DNA of 64,000 nucleotides from Tenodera sinensis (lineage: Eukaryota; Arthropoda; Insecta; Mantodea; Mantidae), in assembly GCA_030765045.1 (NCBI GenBank), contig CM060965.1, positions 152,500,374 to 152,564,373 of the forward strand. Reading direction: 5' to 3'. Positions 61,346 through 64,000 of the stretch are shown one piece after another; the first letter of the stretch is position 1, and each line of letters begins with the position of its first letter. The position numbers and the translations under genes are program-made. The notes beneath the pieces were generated by a model. It was not told the origin of the DNA and ran no database searches. It was given only the letters and a program-made list of their open reading frames with translations.

Positions 61346-61944
61346 TAAACATCCTATATAAAAACAACCTCAATAAACCTCTAAACTAAGAATAAAAAAT
61401 ATGTGATCATTGCGTTATGAATAATAAATGCTGCTTCACTCTGCAGAAAATGTGACACTTGTTCAGAAATTCATGCTTTCACAAAAAAGGAAGAGACCGC
61501 TTCTATAAATGGAATATACGTTTTAAAATCTTGTTTAGTTATAAATCCAAAGTCCTTTACAACCTTCATAGAGCTTAAAAAGGGGAAAACAAAGAAAGAG
61601 AAAAAGAAGAAGAAATTATCACTAGAAGGAATCGCAAAGCGCAATATGACATTTGTTTGACCTTCCTCGCCCATTATGGATCAGACAAGAAGATACTGCT
61701 TACCTTTTTACTGTTTTTTGTTTTATTGGATAATGCATTCTTACGCATTTGCAGTCGTCACTTCTGTTGAAGCAATTTATTTGCTATAAATATAAATATA
61801 CAAAGTAATAAATGTTATCATATGGAATGCCAGGGGTAATTTTCAAATTATCGGCAAATCTTATCCTCGAATAAATGATGAAGGGATTTATCTAGAGAAT
61901 TTGAAAATTACAATTCCATTTCTACGATTATTTCATGAGTAAAA
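61346..61944. other. Unassigned AT-rich spacer
   Basis: The minus-strand frame at 61471-61674 is Phe-rich because of a GAAA-like run. No gene recognised. Confidence 0.4.
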
Positions 61945-62810
61945 TAAGACAAAAAATCTCATGTGTTGCACTCACATGACTTTCTCTACTCTTGTACTAA
62001 CCCTTATTCCTATATCTTCTTCGTGTTAGTTGAGATAAACATTTGCAGAAATTATCTTATTACTTATTTCCTTGTAGGTACAAGGGAAATATAGGAATCC
62101 AGTCGACTATGAGCGATAGTCAAATCTTTTAAAGCGTTCAAATTCCGTTTTCTTGCACGGTTAACATAAAAAAGTGAATAGCGATGTTCCATTTGATAGA
62201 AGTATGTTCTCCAAACTTACACAAATAGCAAGGAATATCTCCGAATTGGTTCACCCTACAAAAAATTTATTTAGATATAAATTGTGTGCTTTAGTAAGAT
62301 CTACATTTTTTGTACAGTAAGATTTGGTCTATCTCTTACGGTTTACCAGTTATGCAAAAGTTATCCAGAGTAAACAGGACTACATAGGCTGTAGCCAGAA
62401 AATTCAAGATATATGTACATTTCATTTGTCATAAAAATATCTATCGCATTTTAATTAAAATGTTAGAACCATGTTCAACAAAATCAAAAGTTTCGAAAAA
62501 ATTTCCATGTAGAGGGTAGTTTAGGTTGAAGGAATTTTCTTCAGAATCTTCGTGTCGCATCCTTGAAATACATTAAACTTAAATACCGAATTTGGTTTTT
62601 AACCGACTTTTCATTTTTGAGTTATGCTGTCCACAGACTGACAGACACACAGACAGACACACACGGACCTTTTTTTAAAACACTTTTTTGATTCAGGTGG
62701 TCTCAAAACATATATTTTTGGTGAAATATCGACATCGAATTTTTGGGTGGAACACAATACCTACTTCCTCTACTTTACTAAACGTAGCAGAGAAAGTAAA
62801 AATAACAATA
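61945..62810 (-). mobile_element. GT-tract MITE-like family, copy 13 (near full length)
   Basis: Reverse orientation. 'tgttgcactcacatg' precedes actttctctact (61979-61990), and the other end is agcagagaaagt (62786-62797), 11 of 12 matching. The inside follows the reference: 'gtaccaggt'-free but with 'cttacggtttaccagttatg', 'tagtttaggttgaagg' and 'gagttatgctgtccacagac', and only a short CA tract. Length 819 bp between inverted-repeat edges. Confidence 0.8.
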
Positions 62811-63035
62811 TTTGAAATGCTTATAATAAATGATAAACTAACGTCAAAGCACTGGTTACTGCAGCTTCAATATACCAGGTGGAAGGTACTGCTTCGACCA
62901 TAGGTTAACCAGGGATTCTACATGATGAGTGTAACAAGCATGTCTAGTACAATTATTGTTAATAAAGAACCGTTTCACTGAAAAAAAGGTGTCAAATATT
63001 TGGTGCCTCTAGCTTCTTGACGAATGGATATACAA

Positions 63036-63972
63036 TGCTAAAACCTCGTTTATTCAGATTAACTGGGATCAAAGACAATGCGGAAAATCGAAAATCCGGA
63101 CAATTCGGCTCATATGGGTAATAAGGAAATCAAAATTCTTAAATCCTTAAATAAGCAGAAAATAAAAACTATGTCTGGTAACAAAATTATGTACAGTACA
63201 CAGTATGTATTATTTAGTCACATAAAATCACATCATTTCTTAACAAAGAATTGATCCACAGTATTCTGTTTTAAACACGTGTGGCGTTTGAACGAAGTAC
63301 GGTCAAGCAAACCTTTATCATTAGTAGTTCAGCTGGGGTGGTGTCGGGCTGACGCCCCAAGTACGCCCTGTTTGTCAACTGGTGCCCAGCAACTCCCAAT
63401 TCAGCAGCTATTTTCTTCAATGTTTCTCCTTTATCAATTCGATTAACAGCATTCAATTCTTTATCCATTGAAACCACGGCCTTCTTTCGTCTTGATGTTA
63501 TTTTATACTTGTATACTGAATTACACTCTCAAACACTTTGATAAGAGAGAAAAAGACTCCACAATAAACTTAATGACACGTGCCAGTGGAGGAAGGTGTA
63601 GTGACGGGTTGGGATCACAGTCAACGCTTTCTTCCGGTGCTATTTATACCTGGTGAGGCACACCGCGCCAGCACCGTGTAACACGCTACTCAATCTGGCT
63701 AAACTCAACAGGTAGCATTTTACAGTACAGTACAGTTGTTTTATTTGTATAGCAGCTATCCATTGAGTGAAACTAAAATGCGAATATTTGGTGTATTTAT
63801 AGTTATGTTCTTGCTATGATTGTTAAATTTATTATCTAATGTGAACATTAAATTTAAAATAAAATAAAAAAAAAAAAACAAACAAACAAACAAAAAAAAA
63901 AACATCTACAAATCTGATGCGGATAATCCGGAGATTCGGATAAATGAGGGCAGGATAAATAAGGTTTTACTG
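63036..63972 (-). mobile_element. Degraded Tigger/pogo-type transposon, about 937 bp
   Basis: The right end, read inward on minus, is 'cagtaaaaccttatttatcc', later 'atccgaatctccggatt'. The left end reads 'gctaaaacctcgtttattca' and 'gattaactgggatcaaag', later 'gaaaatccggaca'. These are imperfect inverted repeats of the 'CAGTAxAACCTCGxTTATCCG' type known from Tigger/pogo elements. A CENP-B-like transposase N-terminus lies inside on the minus strand. The element is internally deleted. Clear TA duplications were not found. Confidence 0.7.
63271..63477 (-). pseudogene. Tigger-like transposase N-terminal fragment (CENP-B-type helix-turn-helix)
   Basis: From ATG 63477 the reading is MVSMDKELNAVNRIDKGETL, then KKIAAELGV, a close match in pattern to the start of Tigger/pogo transposases and CENP-B-type DNA-binding domains. 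After about residue 29 the sequence no longer looks like the family and a stop follows at 63271. An internal deletion probably joined the N-terminus to other sequence. It has no catalytic domain. Confidence 0.7.
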
Positions 63973-64000
63973 AAAATGGTTTATTATTTCAATAACTCGC

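Overview
The window looks like nuclear DNA from an insect with a large, repeat-rich genome. It has long AT-rich introns and spacers, GT-AG splice sites, many tRNA-derived SINEs, Tc1/mariner, hAT, Tigger and non-LTR retrotransposon remains, and very long microsatellites (TAAA, ATT, GAAA, GT/CA). The repeat mix suggests a cockroach or other polyneopteran. That is a guess from style, not a proven assignment.

One host gene can be supported. It lies on the minus strand and occupies at least 35948-58515. Three exons join with compatible reading phases: 58316-58515 (200 nt), 52658-42584 (10,075 nt, one uninterrupted exon) and 37712-35948 (1,765 nt). Together they encode about 4,013 residues, and both ends of the gene are missing. 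Two short helical segments resemble the smoothelin domain, so I call the gene smoothelin-like: a probable actin/cytoskeleton-associated protein whose bulk is disordered, Ser/Pro/Arg/Lys-rich repeats. The family's C-terminal calponin-homology domain is not visible here and would lie to the left of 35948, in or beyond the window. Upstream exons should lie to the right of 58515. A possible one is at 60551-60637, but it is unproven.

The repeats inside the protein come in layers: about 17 degenerate ~34-residue units (44120-45790), a recent 114-nt duplication (43002-43229), a motif duplicated exactly 80 codons apart (43690-44040), four 30-residue units (36411-36770) and thirteen 13-residue units (36771-37277).

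Regions 1-35900 and 58.6-64 kb hold mostly mobile-element debris. The most frequent element is a roughly 0.8-0.9 kb non-coding family carrying an internal GT/CA tract and a 12-bp inverted repeat, with about 13 full or partial copies. Others are a 758-bp hAT-type element with near-matching 8-bp target duplications, a 421-bp mariner-type MITE with TA duplications, a 749-bp element with about 200-bp inverted arms, a degraded Tigger/pogo element, several tRNA-derived SINE families and decayed transposase or reverse-transcriptase fragments. A possible 5' exon on the minus strand (11516-11575) sits in a GC-richer island. I see no rRNA, true tRNA, CRISPR array or bacterial-type operon.
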